From Priestia abyssalis (lineage in GTDB: Bacteria; Bacillota; Bacilli; Bacillales; Bacillaceae_H), in assembly GCF_002019595.1 (NCBI RefSeq), contig NZ_KV917369.1, positions 3,364,624 to 3,428,623 on the forward strand: a stretch of 64,000 nt of DNA, in the 5' to 3' direction. The first letter of the stretch is position 1, and every line of letters starts with the position of its first letter. A program made the position numbers and the translations under genes. Positions 8,511 through 16,708 of the stretch are shown in pieces. Under the pieces are notes generated by a model. It was not told where the DNA came from. It saw only the letters and a program-made list of their open reading frames with translations, and searched no databases.

Positions 8511-8645
8511 GATGCGTTTTGAGGCGAGAGACCGTACGGCCACATCCATACGTTTAGCCCGAAGGCTTGTCTGTCGACTTACACAAATTAGCTCATCGCT
8601 ATGTAAATATAACATTATCTTTCATCGATTACAAGAAATTTTTTT

Positions 8646-8829
8646 GAACTATATAGATCAATTTAGAAAATATGACATGACCAAAGGCCAGCCATGTCAT
8701 ATTTTCTAGACCTAAGCTGCTGTCCCTCCCTTTGCTGGGTTGGCGCCATCCGCATAGGTGAACCTTTGAAGGCAAATTCAGGCGGCCTAAAAAACCGATT
8801 GTGAATGTCTCTCCATCAAGTGAAGCTGT
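8646..8829 (+). repeat. Dispersed two-hairpin element, copy R3
   Basis: Hairpin 1 arms are TAGAAAATATGACATG and CATGTCATATTTTCTA, perfectly complementary. Compared with R2 and R4 both arms changed together (T opposite A), a compensatory pair. Hairpin 2 (ACCTAAGC..TAGGT) is present. The right-hand TCGAGTTATTAAGTGG end is lost. Confidence 0.85.
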
Positions 8830-8915
8830 TTTTATCACTGGAGTTCGATTATAATGATTAAGCAATATAGATACGAGTATTATGGATAAGTGCAGTAGAA
8901 AAGGAGATTCGTCAT

Positions 8916-9122
8916 ATGTCTAATTTAGATAAAGAACAAGAACTTAAAGCTCCCGAAAAAAAGAAAGTGAATTTGGAGGAAGCGATTAAGCAAAAGCTGG
9001 CGAGCAAAAAGCAAAACCAGGCGACAGGAAGAAATGAGTCTAATCCTGTTAAAATGACTCAAAGCATGAAAAGCCAACAAACGAAAAAACGCAATAACCA
9101 ACGTAAGCGTACAGGTGTATAA
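8916..9122 (+). CDS. Small basic hydrophilic protein of unknown function
   Basis: 68 residues, rich in Lys, Gln and Asn (KKKVNLEEAIKQKLASKKQNQ, then QQTKKRNNQRKRTGV), with no hydrophobic segment. It has AAAGGAGA 10 nt before the ATG and its own terminator, which supports a real gene. The composition suggests nucleic-acid binding or a small acid-soluble-like role, but no family is recognised. Confidence 0.65.
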   Translation: MSNLDKEQELKAPEKKKVNLEEAIKQKLASKKQNQATGRNESNPVKMTQSMKSQQTKKRNNQRKRTGV

Positions 9123-9141
9123 TCGGGTAATTTCTTGAATA

Positions 9142-9180
9142 CAAAAGGGCTGTAACCGAAGAGTGGTTACAGCCCTTTTG
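9142..9180 (+). terminator. Bidirectional terminator
   Basis: AAAAGGGCTGTAACC and GGTTACAGCCCTTTT form a perfect 15-bp stem between convergent genes. Confidence 0.92.
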
Positions 9181-9185
9181 AAACC

Positions 9186-9872
9186 TTATAAAGATGTCAG
9201 CAGTCTTTCGAGTTCCTCCTCTGTCAAATCGCGCCACTGTCCCGACTTCAAACCGTCAAGCTCGATATTCATGATTCGGATCCGTTCAAGGCGTGTCACA
9301 GTATAGCCAAAAAACCGGCACATTCTGCGTATTTGGCGGTTAAGCCCCTGTGTCAAAATAATTCGGAAGACATCATCGCTAATGCGATAAATCTGACAGG
9401 GATTCGTTTTTCCGCCAGTAATTTCGACTCCTCCGGCCATTCCTTGCAAAAAAGTATCTGTAAAAGGCTTATCTACTGTCACGACATACTCTTTTTCGTG
9501 ATTGTTTTCTGAACGCAAAATCTTATTGACGATATCTCCGTCATTTGTCAGTAAAATCAACCCTTCTGACGCTTTATCGAGCCTGCCGACCGGAAAAATT
9601 CGATTGGGATGGTTAACGAAGTCGATAATATTTCCTTCTATATGCTTTCCGGCCGTACATGTAATTCCCGGCGGTTTATTCAACGCGATATAAATAGGAT
9701 CTGCTTTATCTGGAATCGGCTGGCCGTCGATCAATACCACATCTCCCGGATAAACCGTGTCACCTTCCTCACAAATATGCCCATTGATGGTAATTCGTTT
9801 CGCTTTAATGAGCCGGTCGGTTTCACGGCGCGAACAAAACCCGGTTTCACTTATATATTTATTAATTCTCAT
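9186..9872 (-). CDS. rluF: 23S rRNA pseudouridine synthase, RluF type
   Basis: 228 residues: an S4 RNA-binding domain at about 1-60 (MRINKYISETGFCSRRE) and an RsuA/RluB/E/F catalytic domain with Asp99 in GRLDKASEGL. The C-terminal motif RQIRRMCRFFGYTVTRLERIRI is typical of the family. RluF modifies U2604 in the E. coli 23S rRNA helix 93 region; the exact target here is inferred from the family. It is a single gene on the minus strand. A 21-codon frame just upstream (minus strand, near 9894-9955) has poor signals and is not called. Confidence 0.88.
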   Translation of the reverse strand: MRINKYISETGFCSRRETDRLIKAKRITINGHICEEGDTVYPGDVVLIDGQPIPDKADPIYIALNKPPGITCTAGKHIEGNIIDFVNHPNRIFPVGRLDKASEGLILLTNDGDIVNKILRSENNHEKEYVVTVDKPFTDTFLQGMAGGVEITGGKTNPCQIYRISDDVFRIILTQGLNRQIRRMCRFFGYTVTRLERIRIMNIELDGLKSGQWRDLTEEELERLLTSL

Positions 9873-10072
9873 GTCATTCCTCTTCTCTATTGCCTCGTCT
9901 CATGAACCTTTTTGAAGCAGCGAGGTACTCACTAATCATTTTCCTGCTTTTTTCATGAAATCTCCTCCACATATAGGGCGATGTAAATAATGGGAAGTTG
10001 CATACTTAAATATTTTCTGTAAATTCCTGCATATTGGTTAACATAAAGATTCTCATACGGGAAAAAAAGATA

Positions 10073-10260
10073 TATAATAAAGGAAACTTCCATCAGTGGA
10101 GGCCTGCACGATGCGGGTTACACAGACTTTGCTGCAGAACGCGGCGGTGTTAGTCTGTATTCCTTCGCTCGGTCTTTACGGGCAGTTCCCCCTGCTAACA
10201 CTCTCTGAGGACTCTCAATGTCGAAGCAGGAATCTGACTGTCTGTTAATGCGGGATAAAT
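10073..10260 (+). ncRNA. Expanded copy of the TATAAT-AAAGGAAA hairpin element; structured leader candidate
   Basis: Starts TATAATAAAGGAAACTTCCA and ends GTTAATGCGGGATAAAT, the same outer parts as the elements at 19251, 43605 and 45370, but carries an internal expansion of about 130 nt. The expansion shows nested stems: ACAGACT with AGTCTGT enclosing GCTGC with GCGGC, then GTGTTAG with CTAACAC, with GGGCAGTTCCCCCTGC inside. TATAAT can serve as a -10 box, so a transcript would begin in the element and run into the ORF at 10288. It fills most of the 395-bp gap between rluF and that ORF. Confidence 0.5.
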
Positions 10261-10287
10261 TAAAAAATGAATGGGATGGTGCTGATC

Positions 10288-10443
10288 ATGTCAAATAATC
10301 AAATGGATAAAAAAGACGTAAATGTTGGCGCAAAAGTATCGCTCAATGGACTTGTTACTGCGGTTTTCGGTAATGTTGCCCATATTAAAATCGGCGGAAA
10401 AGTCATCGCGATTCAAACAAAAGATTTGAATTTGAACGCGTGA
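10288..10443 (+). CDS. 51-residue protein of unknown function
   Basis: An ORF reading MSNNQMDKKDVNVGAKVSL at its start and GKVIAIQTKDLNLNA at its end. An in-frame ATG at 10267 would add seven residues; neither start has a strong Shine-Dalgarno. Short beta-strand-like stretches (VGAKVSLNGLVTAV, GNVAHIKIGGKVIAI) suggest a small barrel fold. It lies directly after the structured leader and before a strong terminator, which argues for expression. Too short to have been picked up by ordinary ORF length cut-offs. Confidence 0.55.
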   Translation: MSNNQMDKKDVNVGAKVSLNGLVTAVFGNVAHIKIGGKVIAIQTKDLNLNA

Positions 10444-10474
10444 TCCACATTCCCTTATACATTCATACAAAATG

Positions 10475-10520
10475 AAAAAAGAGCCGGGACGCAGTTCAGT
10501 TCAATTCCGGCTCTTTTTTA
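10475..10520 (+). terminator. Bidirectional terminator
   Basis: AAAAAAGAGCCGG pairs with CCGGCTCTTTTTT. It separates the 51-residue ORF from the convergent ArsR gene. Confidence 0.88.
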
Positions 10521-10841
10521 GTTTTCCTCATCATTTTCTACAACATGTTTAAGCATCGATAATTTGTTATTCCAAAACTGCTCATAATAAGAAAGCCACT
10601 GCTGCAACTCTGTTAAGGGCTCTGGCTGCAGCCGATAAAGCTTTTCCCTCCCTGCCTTCCGTCCGCTGACTAATTTGGCTTCGGACAGGATATGAAGATG
10701 TTTTGCAATGGCTGTACGACTTATCGAAAAATGTGAGGTGATTTCCGAAATGGGTAATTCATTATGAGCAAGCAACCGTAGAACTTCTCTACGAGTTGGG
10801 TCGGCAATAGCTTGAAATACATCATGCTTTACTGCCCCCAC
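10518..10841 (-). CDS. ArsR-family winged-helix repressor
   Basis: 107 residues with an ArsR helix-turn-helix (ADPTRREVLRLL, then PISEITSHFSISRTAIAKHLHIL at about 30-52) and a wing (GRKAGREKLYRL). No cysteine metal site is present. The GTG start directly follows the TAA of the SRPBCC gene, so translation is coupled. ArsR/SRPBCC pairs of this layout (SdpR/YczG-like repressors with AHSA1 proteins) are common in Bacillaceae. The direct repeats at 11291-11337 are its likely operators. Confidence 0.88.
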   Translation of the reverse strand: MGAVKHDVFQAIADPTRREVLRLLAHNELPISEITSHFSISRTAIAKHLHILSEAKLVSGRKAGREKLYRLQPEPLTELQQWLSYYEQFWNNKLSMLKHVVENDEEN

Positions 10842-11261
10842 TTATCCCTCAACAACCTTTCGCAGTCGTTCATTCACAATGCCTGCCCAGCCATTTTCCA
10901 TTCTATCGCGAATAACGGAACTTTTCTCGTTCGCTTTTGGAAGAATCGTGTCCGTTTCTTTCCACCCGCCATGAATAAGAGTAAACTCCGTTTTGTCACC
11001 TAATTCTTTCAAAATAAATGAAACAATCCACCCGTCTGTATCCCATAAAAAAGAAAGTCGGTTTGGTTCATCAATTTCTAATACCTTGCAAGGAGATGGC
11101 CCGAAAGGAGATTGTAAATGAAACTCATGTCCCACTTTAGGTTCGAAATCATTTGGCATGAACCATGCCGCAATCCCTTCTGAAGTTGATACTTTATCCC
11201 ATACTTTTTGAATAGGTGCATTAAAAATAATCGTTTGCTTTATATCTTGTAATGTTTCCAT
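10842..11261 (-). CDS. SRPBCC (AHSA1-type) domain protein
   Basis: 139 residues forming one START/Bet v1-like hydrophobic-cavity domain: INAPIQ-type start ([16 protein letters not shown]), [19 protein letters not shown], and a C-terminal helix [13 protein letters not shown]. Homologues bind small hydrophobic ligands; no ligand is known here. First gene of a two-gene operon with the ArsR repressor, with a clear promoter overlapped by repeats upstream. Confidence 0.85.
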   Translation of the reverse strand: METLQDIKQTIIFNAPIQKVWDKVSTSEGIAAWFMPNDFEPKVGHEFHLQSPFGPSPCKVLEIDEPNRLSFLWDTDGWIVSFILKELGDKTEFTLIHGGWKETDTILPKANEKSSVIRDRMENGWAGIVNERLRKVVEG

Positions 11262-11290
11262 GTGATTTCTCCTTTTCTCTATGCATAAAA

Positions 11291-11337
11291 TAACACCTTT
11301 TGGTTTCGTATTTTATAATATAACACCTTTTGGTTTC
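11291..11337 (-). promoter_or_regulatory. Promoter with two direct-repeat operators for the SRPBCC-ArsR operon
   Basis: TAACACCTTTTGGTTTC occurs twice, at 11291-11307 and 11321-11337, exactly 30 bp apart (about three helical turns). On the minus strand a TTGACG -35 and a TATATT -10 with 16-bp spacing fit so that one repeat fills the spacer and the other lies just downstream. This is a typical autorepressor layout. Confidence 0.7.
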
Positions 11338-11681
11338 ACGTCAATGTTAATTTACCTCCATCCTTTTATTCTTATTCATTGTTTCTTTTAACAAATCAAT
11401 GTAGAAAAGAATTTAAAGTATAAATAAAAATGTAAGTAAAGTTTATTAAACGATCAGTTCACCTCATAAACTCCATTTAATTAAATGTAAGGCTCTATTA
11501 AACGATCGTGTTGATAGTTGATCAAAAGAAAAAGGACCATTCTTTGGTCCCAGCGTTTGTTCCTTTTTTCACTAACACCCCTGTTTAAGCACATTATTTC
11601 ATAATCTTATATTTTTTAATAAAAAAGGGGTGCCCAGAAACCCTTAACATTTGGAATAATGTCAATAAATATAGTGAAAAA
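11338..11681. other. AT-rich intergenic stretch
   Basis: 344 bp without a plausible gene. It contains two short related pieces, TATTAAACGATCAGTT (near 11448) and TATTAAACGATCGTGTT (near 11498), and a GGACC/GGTCC stem near 11533-11549. The end near 11625-11645 has a weak GGGGT..ACCC hairpin that may stop the nitronate monooxygenase transcript. Confidence 0.4.
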
Positions 11682-12659
11682 TTATTTATGGGTTCGCTCT
11701 CCGATAATATTACTCATACGGCTCCATCCTTTTTCTGCCGTTAGAACTATCTCATTAAATAACTCCTGAACCGTAGGAATGTCGCTGATAAGACCGATTA
11801 CCTGTCCAGCCCATCCGAAACCTTCCGTTTCTTTCCCATCGTAAATGTATCTGCAATTCGCTTTTCCGCTAATCACATCTTGCAGGTCTTCATAGGTTTC
11901 CCCTTTTTGTTCACGTTCGATAATGTCCAAAGTATATCCAGATCTCAGGACTCGCCCTGGCGAACCTAATGTTCTTTTAATAATCACTGTATCCGTCTCT
12001 TTTGCATCAAGGATTGCCTGCTTATATTTCTCGTTTGCATGAATGCACTCTTGAGTAGCAATAAAGCGAGTACCCATTTCAATTCCTTCCGCCCCAAGTG
12101 CAAAAGCCGCCAATAAACCGCGTCCATCGCCAATCCCGCCACTAGCTAAGACTGGAATCGACACGGAATCTACAACACGAGGAATAAGTACCATTGTACC
12201 AATATCATCCCGCCCTAAATGTCCTCCGCCTTCTTGTCCGACCGCCATCACAGCGTCAGCGCCGAGTTGTTCGGCTTTCTGTGCCTGTCTAACACCCGCT
12301 ACGAGGACAAGCGTTCGAATATTTTCCCCTTTGATGCGTTCAAAAATAGGTTGAGGATTAGCTCCTGTTATAGAAATCGCAGGTACCTTTTCCTCAATGG
12401 CAACTTCAAGCAATTCCTGATATCGTCCGTCGTGCCTTGCAATAGCAAAGTTTACGGCGAATGGCTTATTGGTAAGTGTACGTACTTTTCGAATTTCATT
12501 CCTAAGTTTTTCAGGTGTACGCAGCGTTGCGGCAGTAATTTGTCCAAGTCCTCCTGCATTCGATACTGCCGCCGCCAGTTCAGCATAAGCAAGGTAAGCA
12601 AGACCGCCCTGAACAATTGGATATTCAATTCCAAAAATCTCCGTTACCCTTGTCTTCAT
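11682..12659 (-). CDS. Nitronate monooxygenase-like FMN enzyme (NMO/FabK superfamily)
   Basis: 325-residue TIM-barrel flavoprotein. Start region RVTEIFGIEYPIVQGGLAYLA, catalytic-loop motif GQEGGGHLGR (the His used as base in nitronate monooxygenases) and phosphate-binding ASGGIGDGRG followed by GAEGIEMGTRF. Members oxidise alkyl nitronates such as propionate-3-nitronate; FabK-type enoyl-ACP reductases are the main alternative. Single gene between terminators, substrate unproven. Confidence 0.82.
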   Translation of the reverse strand: MKTRVTEIFGIEYPIVQGGLAYLAYAELAAAVSNAGGLGQITAATLRTPEKLRNEIRKVRTLTNKPFAVNFAIARHDGRYQELLEVAIEEKVPAISITGANPQPIFERIKGENIRTLVLVAGVRQAQKAEQLGADAVMAVGQEGGGHLGRDDIGTMVLIPRVVDSVSIPVLASGGIGDGRGLLAAFALGAEGIEMGTRFIATQECIHANEKYKQAILDAKETDTVIIKRTLGSPGRVLRSGYTLDIIEREQKGETYEDLQDVISGKANCRYIYDGKETEGFGWAGQVIGLISDIPTVQELFNEIVLTAEKGWSRMSNIIGERTHK

Positions 12660-12857
12660 CGTTTCTCCACTCCTTTTCAGATATTCTATATCATCAGGTT
12701 AGTTTTTCGACCGAAAAGATAGTGAATCCTTTAAATGTTCCTAAAAAAGAAGTGCTTGCTGCAGTCCAATAACAAAAAGACCGCCCGACGGCAGCCCATT
12801 TCTTCAATAACCCTTACCTAGCTGTATGAAGAACAATGTCCTTTAACAAAGTCAAAT

Positions 12858-12882
12858 ACAAAACAGGTGCCCCCTCACCTAA
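12858..12882 (-). terminator. Terminator after the LacI-type regulator
   Basis: On the minus strand AGGTG-AGGGGG-CACCT is followed by GTTTTG. The gap 12660-12902 shows nothing else. Confidence 0.7.
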
Positions 12883-12902
12883 GACTAAGGGAATATACCA
12901 TG

Positions 12903-13913
12903 CTATTTTCCGAAAGACTTGACAGATGTTCTTTCGATTAGTTTTCCGGGAATCAAGACGGAAACGGGTTCTTCCTTTTCCTCATCGATTTCACTCAACA
13001 ATATACGGATTGTCGCGTCAATCATTTCATCTACGGGCTGCTGCCATGTCGTTAAAGAATATGGAGGCCATGAAGCCATTGTAATATCATCGAACCCGAC
13101 AATGGATACATCTTTCGGAATCGTTAGACTTAAAGATTTGGCCGCATCCACTGCTCCTAACGCCATAATATCATTCGCACAAAAGATAGCGTCAGGCCGC
13201 TGACTTCCTTTTAACAAACGCAAAGCGGCTTGATATGCCTCTTCATATGTGTAATGTCCTTCCTCTACAGCAGGCTCAATGGCTTGCCGGCCAAGCACTT
13301 CACGAAACCCGCGTTCACGATCATAGCTCGTCGAGGTATTCCTGTGCCCCGCGATATAAGCGAATTGCCGATGTCCTTGCTTCAGTAAATACTTACCGAT
13401 TTTCTTGCCTGCATTGTAATTATCGCAGCAAACAAAATGACATGGAAAGTCTTTAATATAACGATTGAACAAGACAACTGGTATATCGTTTTCCGAAAGA
13501 TTAGATACAACGTTTGAAGATAATAAGGCATCTGTCACGATGACTCCTTCGACATTATATTCAAGGAACTGCGAGATTTCCTCTTGTTGAATCTCATCAT
13601 TTTCCGTGTGGACAAAGAGAACATGATACCCTTTTTCACCTAATCCTTTTGTAAACTTGTCCAAAATTTCCGGATAGAAGGGATTTTGAATATTCCCCAT
13701 GACAAGCCCAATCATATTTGTTTTATTCATAATCAATCCTCTTGCCAGCGCATTCGGACGATACCCTAACTCTTTGGCTGCTTCCAGTACCCGGCGGCGG
13801 GCCTTTTCGGACACGTTTGCCCCAGGAGTAAAAACCCTTGAAACCGTTGACTGCGAAACACCGGCCAATCGGGCGACCTCCGTGGCATTGACCTGTTTTT
13901 TCTTCAAGGCCAT
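12903..13913 (-). CDS. LacI-family transcriptional regulator
   Basis: 336 residues: helix-turn-helix NATEVARLAGVSQSTVSRVF at about 9-28, hinge helix RPNALARGL, then a periplasmic-binding-type sensor domain with GVIVTDALL, FCANDIMALGAVDAA and VGFDDITMASWPPYSLTT. Last gene of a minus-strand set behind the HisD-like dehydrogenase and the broken GntP permease. The perfect palindrome TTGCATACGTATGCAA upstream of the dehydrogenase, with central CG, is the expected kind of LacI operator, so this protein probably represses that locus. Confidence 0.9.
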   Translation of the reverse strand: MALKKKQVNATEVARLAGVSQSTVSRVFTPGANVSEKARRRVLEAAKELGYRPNALARGLIMNKTNMIGLVMGNIQNPFYPEILDKFTKGLGEKGYHVLFVHTENDEIQQEEISQFLEYNVEGVIVTDALLSSNVVSNLSENDIPVVLFNRYIKDFPCHFVCCDNYNAGKKIGKYLLKQGHRQFAYIAGHRNTSTSYDRERGFREVLGRQAIEPAVEEGHYTYEEAYQAALRLLKGSQRPDAIFCANDIMALGAVDAAKSLSLTIPKDVSIVGFDDITMASWPPYSLTTWQQPVDEMIDATIRILLSEIDEEKEEPVSVLIPGKLIERTSVKSFGK

Positions 13914-14014
13914 CTCCCCTTCTAATCATTGGTTCATTCATAAGTATGTCTTTATTTTAATGGTTCATAAGCCGTTTGAATACTACAATTTGAACAGTCG
14001 ATATAGACAGCATG

Positions 14015-14045
14015 AGGGAGCCTTCTCATAATGAAAAGGCTCCCC
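14015..14045 (-). terminator. Hairpin between permease remnant and regulator
   Basis: GGGAGCCTT and AAGGCTCCC arms, perfect, but without a T run on either side. It could be a weak terminator or an mRNA-end stabiliser. Confidence 0.5.
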
Positions 14046-14067
14046 GGTGGATGAAAAAGTAAACCAT

Positions 14068-14824
14068 TTACAGTCCTAATGAAAATAGAATGATTGCCAG
14101 TATGACACCTAATAATGGAACGACTACCGTTAAAGCACCGAAAGCCGGATAAGCATCCTTATGTGTTTCCCCTGCGATCGCCCGAATCGTTGTAACAACG
14201 TATCCTCCATGCGGAAGTGAATCAAGAGAACCCGAAGAAATGGCAACGACCCTGTGCAGTGATTCTGGATTCACTCCCATATCAAGATAGTGGGGTGCAA
14301 GGAGCGGTAAAGCGATTGATTGACCACCCGATGCTGAGCCTGTCAGACCGGCAATAACACATACGGCAAGCGCACTGCCAATTAAAGGACTTCCAGGAAT
14401 GCTTCTTTAAATAAACTGATTGCCATCGGATAAACCGAAAAAGCAACTACGAATAAGCTGACTCCTCCATACGTCAACACGGCACACGCCATAACAATGC
14501 CATAACCGCATTTTTCATTCCAATTTTTTGAACAATCCATTTTGAAACACTGTCTGCTGCTCCGCTGTCTTCCATTAACTTCCCAAATATTGCTCCAATT
14601 AAAAACATTAAATACCATGATGTAATGAACCCTGCGAACCCGCCCATATAGTTTGTAAGAAAGTTCGCTTCCCCTTCTGCCGCTAACTGCGGAAACAATG
14701 GCAGCCCATTTAGCACAGCCACAAATAATGCCGATATAGGCGCGACAATAAGAAGGTTCATTCCGCGCATTGTTAATACTGTAAGGAGCACCAATCCCCC
14801 TATAAGGCCAATCATGCTGATCAA
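14068..14824 (-). pseudogene. GntP-family organic-acid permease, frameshifted and internally deleted
   Basis: Reads as a GntP/citrate-type permease in three frames. The first (TTG at 14824 or ATG at 14815: MIGLIGGLVLLTVLTMRGMN through DSGAADSVSKWIVQKIGMKNAVM) breaks near 14490-14510. The second continues ACAVLTYGGVSLFVVAFSVYP to about 14396. The third gives PLIGSALAVCVIAGLTGSASGG through the end SLDSLPHGGYVVTTIRAIAGETH. About 250 codons remain of the usual 430-460, so roughly 180 residues are deleted near 14396. It was presumably the uptake partner of the HisD-like dehydrogenase under the LacI regulator and is now non-functional. Confidence 0.85.
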
Positions 14825-14997
14825 ATCGTTCTCCCCCTTTCTATCCCTTACCGCAAGGCCCTTCTCTAGTGGAACTTTTAGAAGTGAAAGAGCCTGAATT
14901 TCTTTACATACTCCCATTTGCAAAACAATCATCCCATGTTATGATCGTTTTTCATTTGTTTAACAGAGTAAAATGACCCATTTCGCTTAAGGTAAAC

Positions 14998-15037
14998 ATT
15001 GAATCAGCGGGACCTGTATATTCCCCGCTGATTCAAT
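14998..15037 (-). terminator. Hairpin after the HisD-like gene
   Basis: ATTGAATCAGCGGG and CCCGCTGATTCAAT form a perfect 14-bp stem in the gap before the permease remnant. No T run follows, so it may attenuate or protect mRNA rather than terminate. Confidence 0.6.
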
Positions 15038-15060
15038 GGGAGTTTCCTATCTAAACGCGA

Positions 15061-16341
15061 TTACTGCTTCTTCCCGTAACGACGTACACGAAGCAACGCT
15101 TGTTCAGCATGTCCTGCAAAGTTTTCAAGCTGGCAAAGTCGAGCCGCGTATTCACCGATATAAGCACTCGCTTCTTCGGTAACCTTTTGATATGTGCAAG
15201 TTTTCAGGAATTTACCTACCCAAAGGCCGCCTGTATAGCGTGCTGCGCCTTTTGTCGGTAGAGTATGGTTTGTACCGATGACTTTATCGCCATAAGCAAC
15301 ATTTGTTTCCGGCCCAAGGAATAAGCAGCCATAGTTTGTCATGTTATTTAAGAAATAGTCAGGATCTTTCGTTAAAATTTCAACATGCTCGTAAGCCAAT
15401 TTATCTGCTTCCACTAATGCTTCTTCTTCATTCTCAACAAGAATAATTTTTCCGTAATCTTCCCATGATACACGTGCTACATCGGCAGTCAGAAGAATTT
15501 GCAGCTGACGCTCGATTTCGACTAATGTTTCCTGTGCTAATTTTTCGGAAGTCGTGATTAAAGCACCTGGTGATGTTGGTCCATGCTCTCCCTGGCCTAA
15601 AAGATCTGTCGCAATCATTTCAGCATCAGCCGTTTCGTCTGCCACAACCAATGTCTCAGTAGGACCTGCGAAAAGGTCGATTCCGACACGTCCGTACAAT
15701 TGGCGTTTTGCTTCTGCTACATAGGCATTACCAGGGCCGACAAGCATGTCAACAGCTTCAATCGTTTCGGTACCGACTGCCATTGCAGCCATTGCCTGAA
15801 TGCCGCCAAGGATGTAAATTTCATCCGCTCCCGCCATATGCATGGCCGCAACTGTCGCTGCAGGAATATCACCGCGGATTGGAGGTGTACAAGCGATCAC
15901 GCGTTTAACTCCTGCCACTTTCGCAGTGAGAACACTCATATGTGCGGAAGCAACCATTGGGTAACGTCCACCTGGAATATAGCAGCCTACGCTGTTTACC
16001 GGGATGTTTTTGTGGCCGAGAATGACGCCCGGCAATGTTTCCACCTCAATATCGACCATTGATTTTCGTTGCTCTTCAGCAAAACGTCTTACATTGCTTT
16101 GAGCAAATTTAATATCTTCAATCGTTTGCTCCGGCACGCTGATGATGATTTCCTCAATTTGCTCTTGAGTGAGTCTGAAGCTTTCCGGTGACCATTTGTC
16201 AAACTGCTCGGACAGCTCTCTTACAGCCGCATCCCCTTCTGTTTCAATACGTGCAATGGTTTGACGTACAGTCTCGGATACTTGTGCATCATTTTGCGCG
16301 ATTTCTTCTTGTGTTTTCCCTTGTTTTAAAAACTTTGCCAT
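15061..16341 (-). CDS. HisD-superfamily dehydrogenase, HpsN-like (not biosynthetic HisD)
   Basis: 426 residues of the histidinol-dehydrogenase fold. Zinc and catalytic residues are kept: [15 protein letters not shown] (Gln, His), LAYEHVEIL (Glu-His pair), [14 protein letters not shown] (Asp) and ENFAGHAEQ (His). It is not in a his operon but in a catabolic setting with a LacI regulator and a GntP permease remnant, and its N-terminus [16 protein letters not shown] is unlike HisD. HisD paralogues of this kind include HpsN, which oxidises sulfopropanediol; another polyol or hydroxy acid is equally possible. GGAGGA precedes the ATG. Confidence 0.78.
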   Translation of the reverse strand: MAKFLKQGKTQEEIAQNDAQVSETVRQTIARIETEGDAAVRELSEQFDKWSPESFRLTQEQIEEIIISVPEQTIEDIKFAQSNVRRFAEEQRKSMVDIEVETLPGVILGHKNIPVNSVGCYIPGGRYPMVASAHMSVLTAKVAGVKRVIACTPPIRGDIPAATVAAMHMAGADEIYILGGIQAMAAMAVGTETIEAVDMLVGPGNAYVAEAKRQLYGRVGIDLFAGPTETLVVADETADAEMIATDLLGQGEHGPTSPGALITTSEKLAQETLVEIERQLQILLTADVARVSWEDYGKIILVENEEEALVEADKLAYEHVEILTKDPDYFLNNMTNYGCLFLGPETNVAYGDKVIGTNHTLPTKGAARYTGGLWVGKFLKTCTYQKVTEEASAYIGEYAARLCQLENFAGHAEQALLRVRRYGKKQ

Positions 16342-16364
16342 GATAAATCCTCCTCATAAGTATT

Positions 16365-16380
16365 TGAATACGTATGCATA
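16365..16380 (-). promoter_or_regulatory. Imperfect LacI-type operator
   Basis: TGAATACGTATGCATA keeps the ATACGTATGCA core of the perfect palindrome at 16431. The two central CGs are 67 bp apart, suitable for repressor looping. It lies just before the ribosome binding site of the HisD-like gene. Confidence 0.6.
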
Positions 16381-16430
16381 AGTTTAAAATTAAAAATTAC
16401 ATTCTCATGTAATTTTTTAAATAACTTCTT

Positions 16431-16446
16431 TTGCATACGTATGCAA
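16431..16446 (-). promoter_or_regulatory. Perfect LacI-type operator palindrome
   Basis: TTGCATACGTATGCAA is a 16-bp perfect palindrome with a central CG upstream of the HisD-like gene. The LacI-family regulator at 12903 is the obvious candidate to bind it. Confidence 0.75.
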
Positions 16447-16562
16447 TATTTCAGAATTAAAAAGAGATAACTTTTATCCCTTTACTTATTGGAATGAAAG
16501 TATAGTATTTTACTAAAGAATAAGTCAGAAAATTCATTTCATTCCATCTACTAACAGAATAA

Positions 16563-16577
16563 TTGAAGCGCTTTCAA
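16563..16577. promoter_or_regulatory. cre-like catabolite-control site
   Basis: TTGAAGCGCTTTCAA resembles a CcpA site but is one base shorter than the usual 14-mer core. TGGAAGTGTTTGCA follows some 20 bp later. They would place the HisD-like locus under carbon catabolite repression. Confidence 0.4.
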
Positions 16578-16642
16578 TTGTCAATAATTTTTTGGAAGTG
16601 TTTGCAAATCAAATTTTAAGAAATATTTCAACTTCTCATAGA

Positions 16643-16673
16643 CAATCCTTTTGGCATGGGAGCCAAAAGGATT
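16643..16673 (-). terminator. Terminator after the AGCS symporter
   Basis: AATCCTTTTGGC and GCCAAAAGGATT form a perfect 12-bp stem. Confidence 0.75.
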
Positions 16674-16708
16674 ATCACTTTATGAATCTATCATAGACGA
16701 TTCAGTTC

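Noticed and set aside
9894..9955. 21-codon ORF directly before rluF on the minus strand
   Set aside because: Weak binding site, too short and without recognisable sequence character.
14382..14618. Separate 78-codon gene inside the permease region
   Set aside because: It is the middle frame of the broken GntP permease, not an independent gene.
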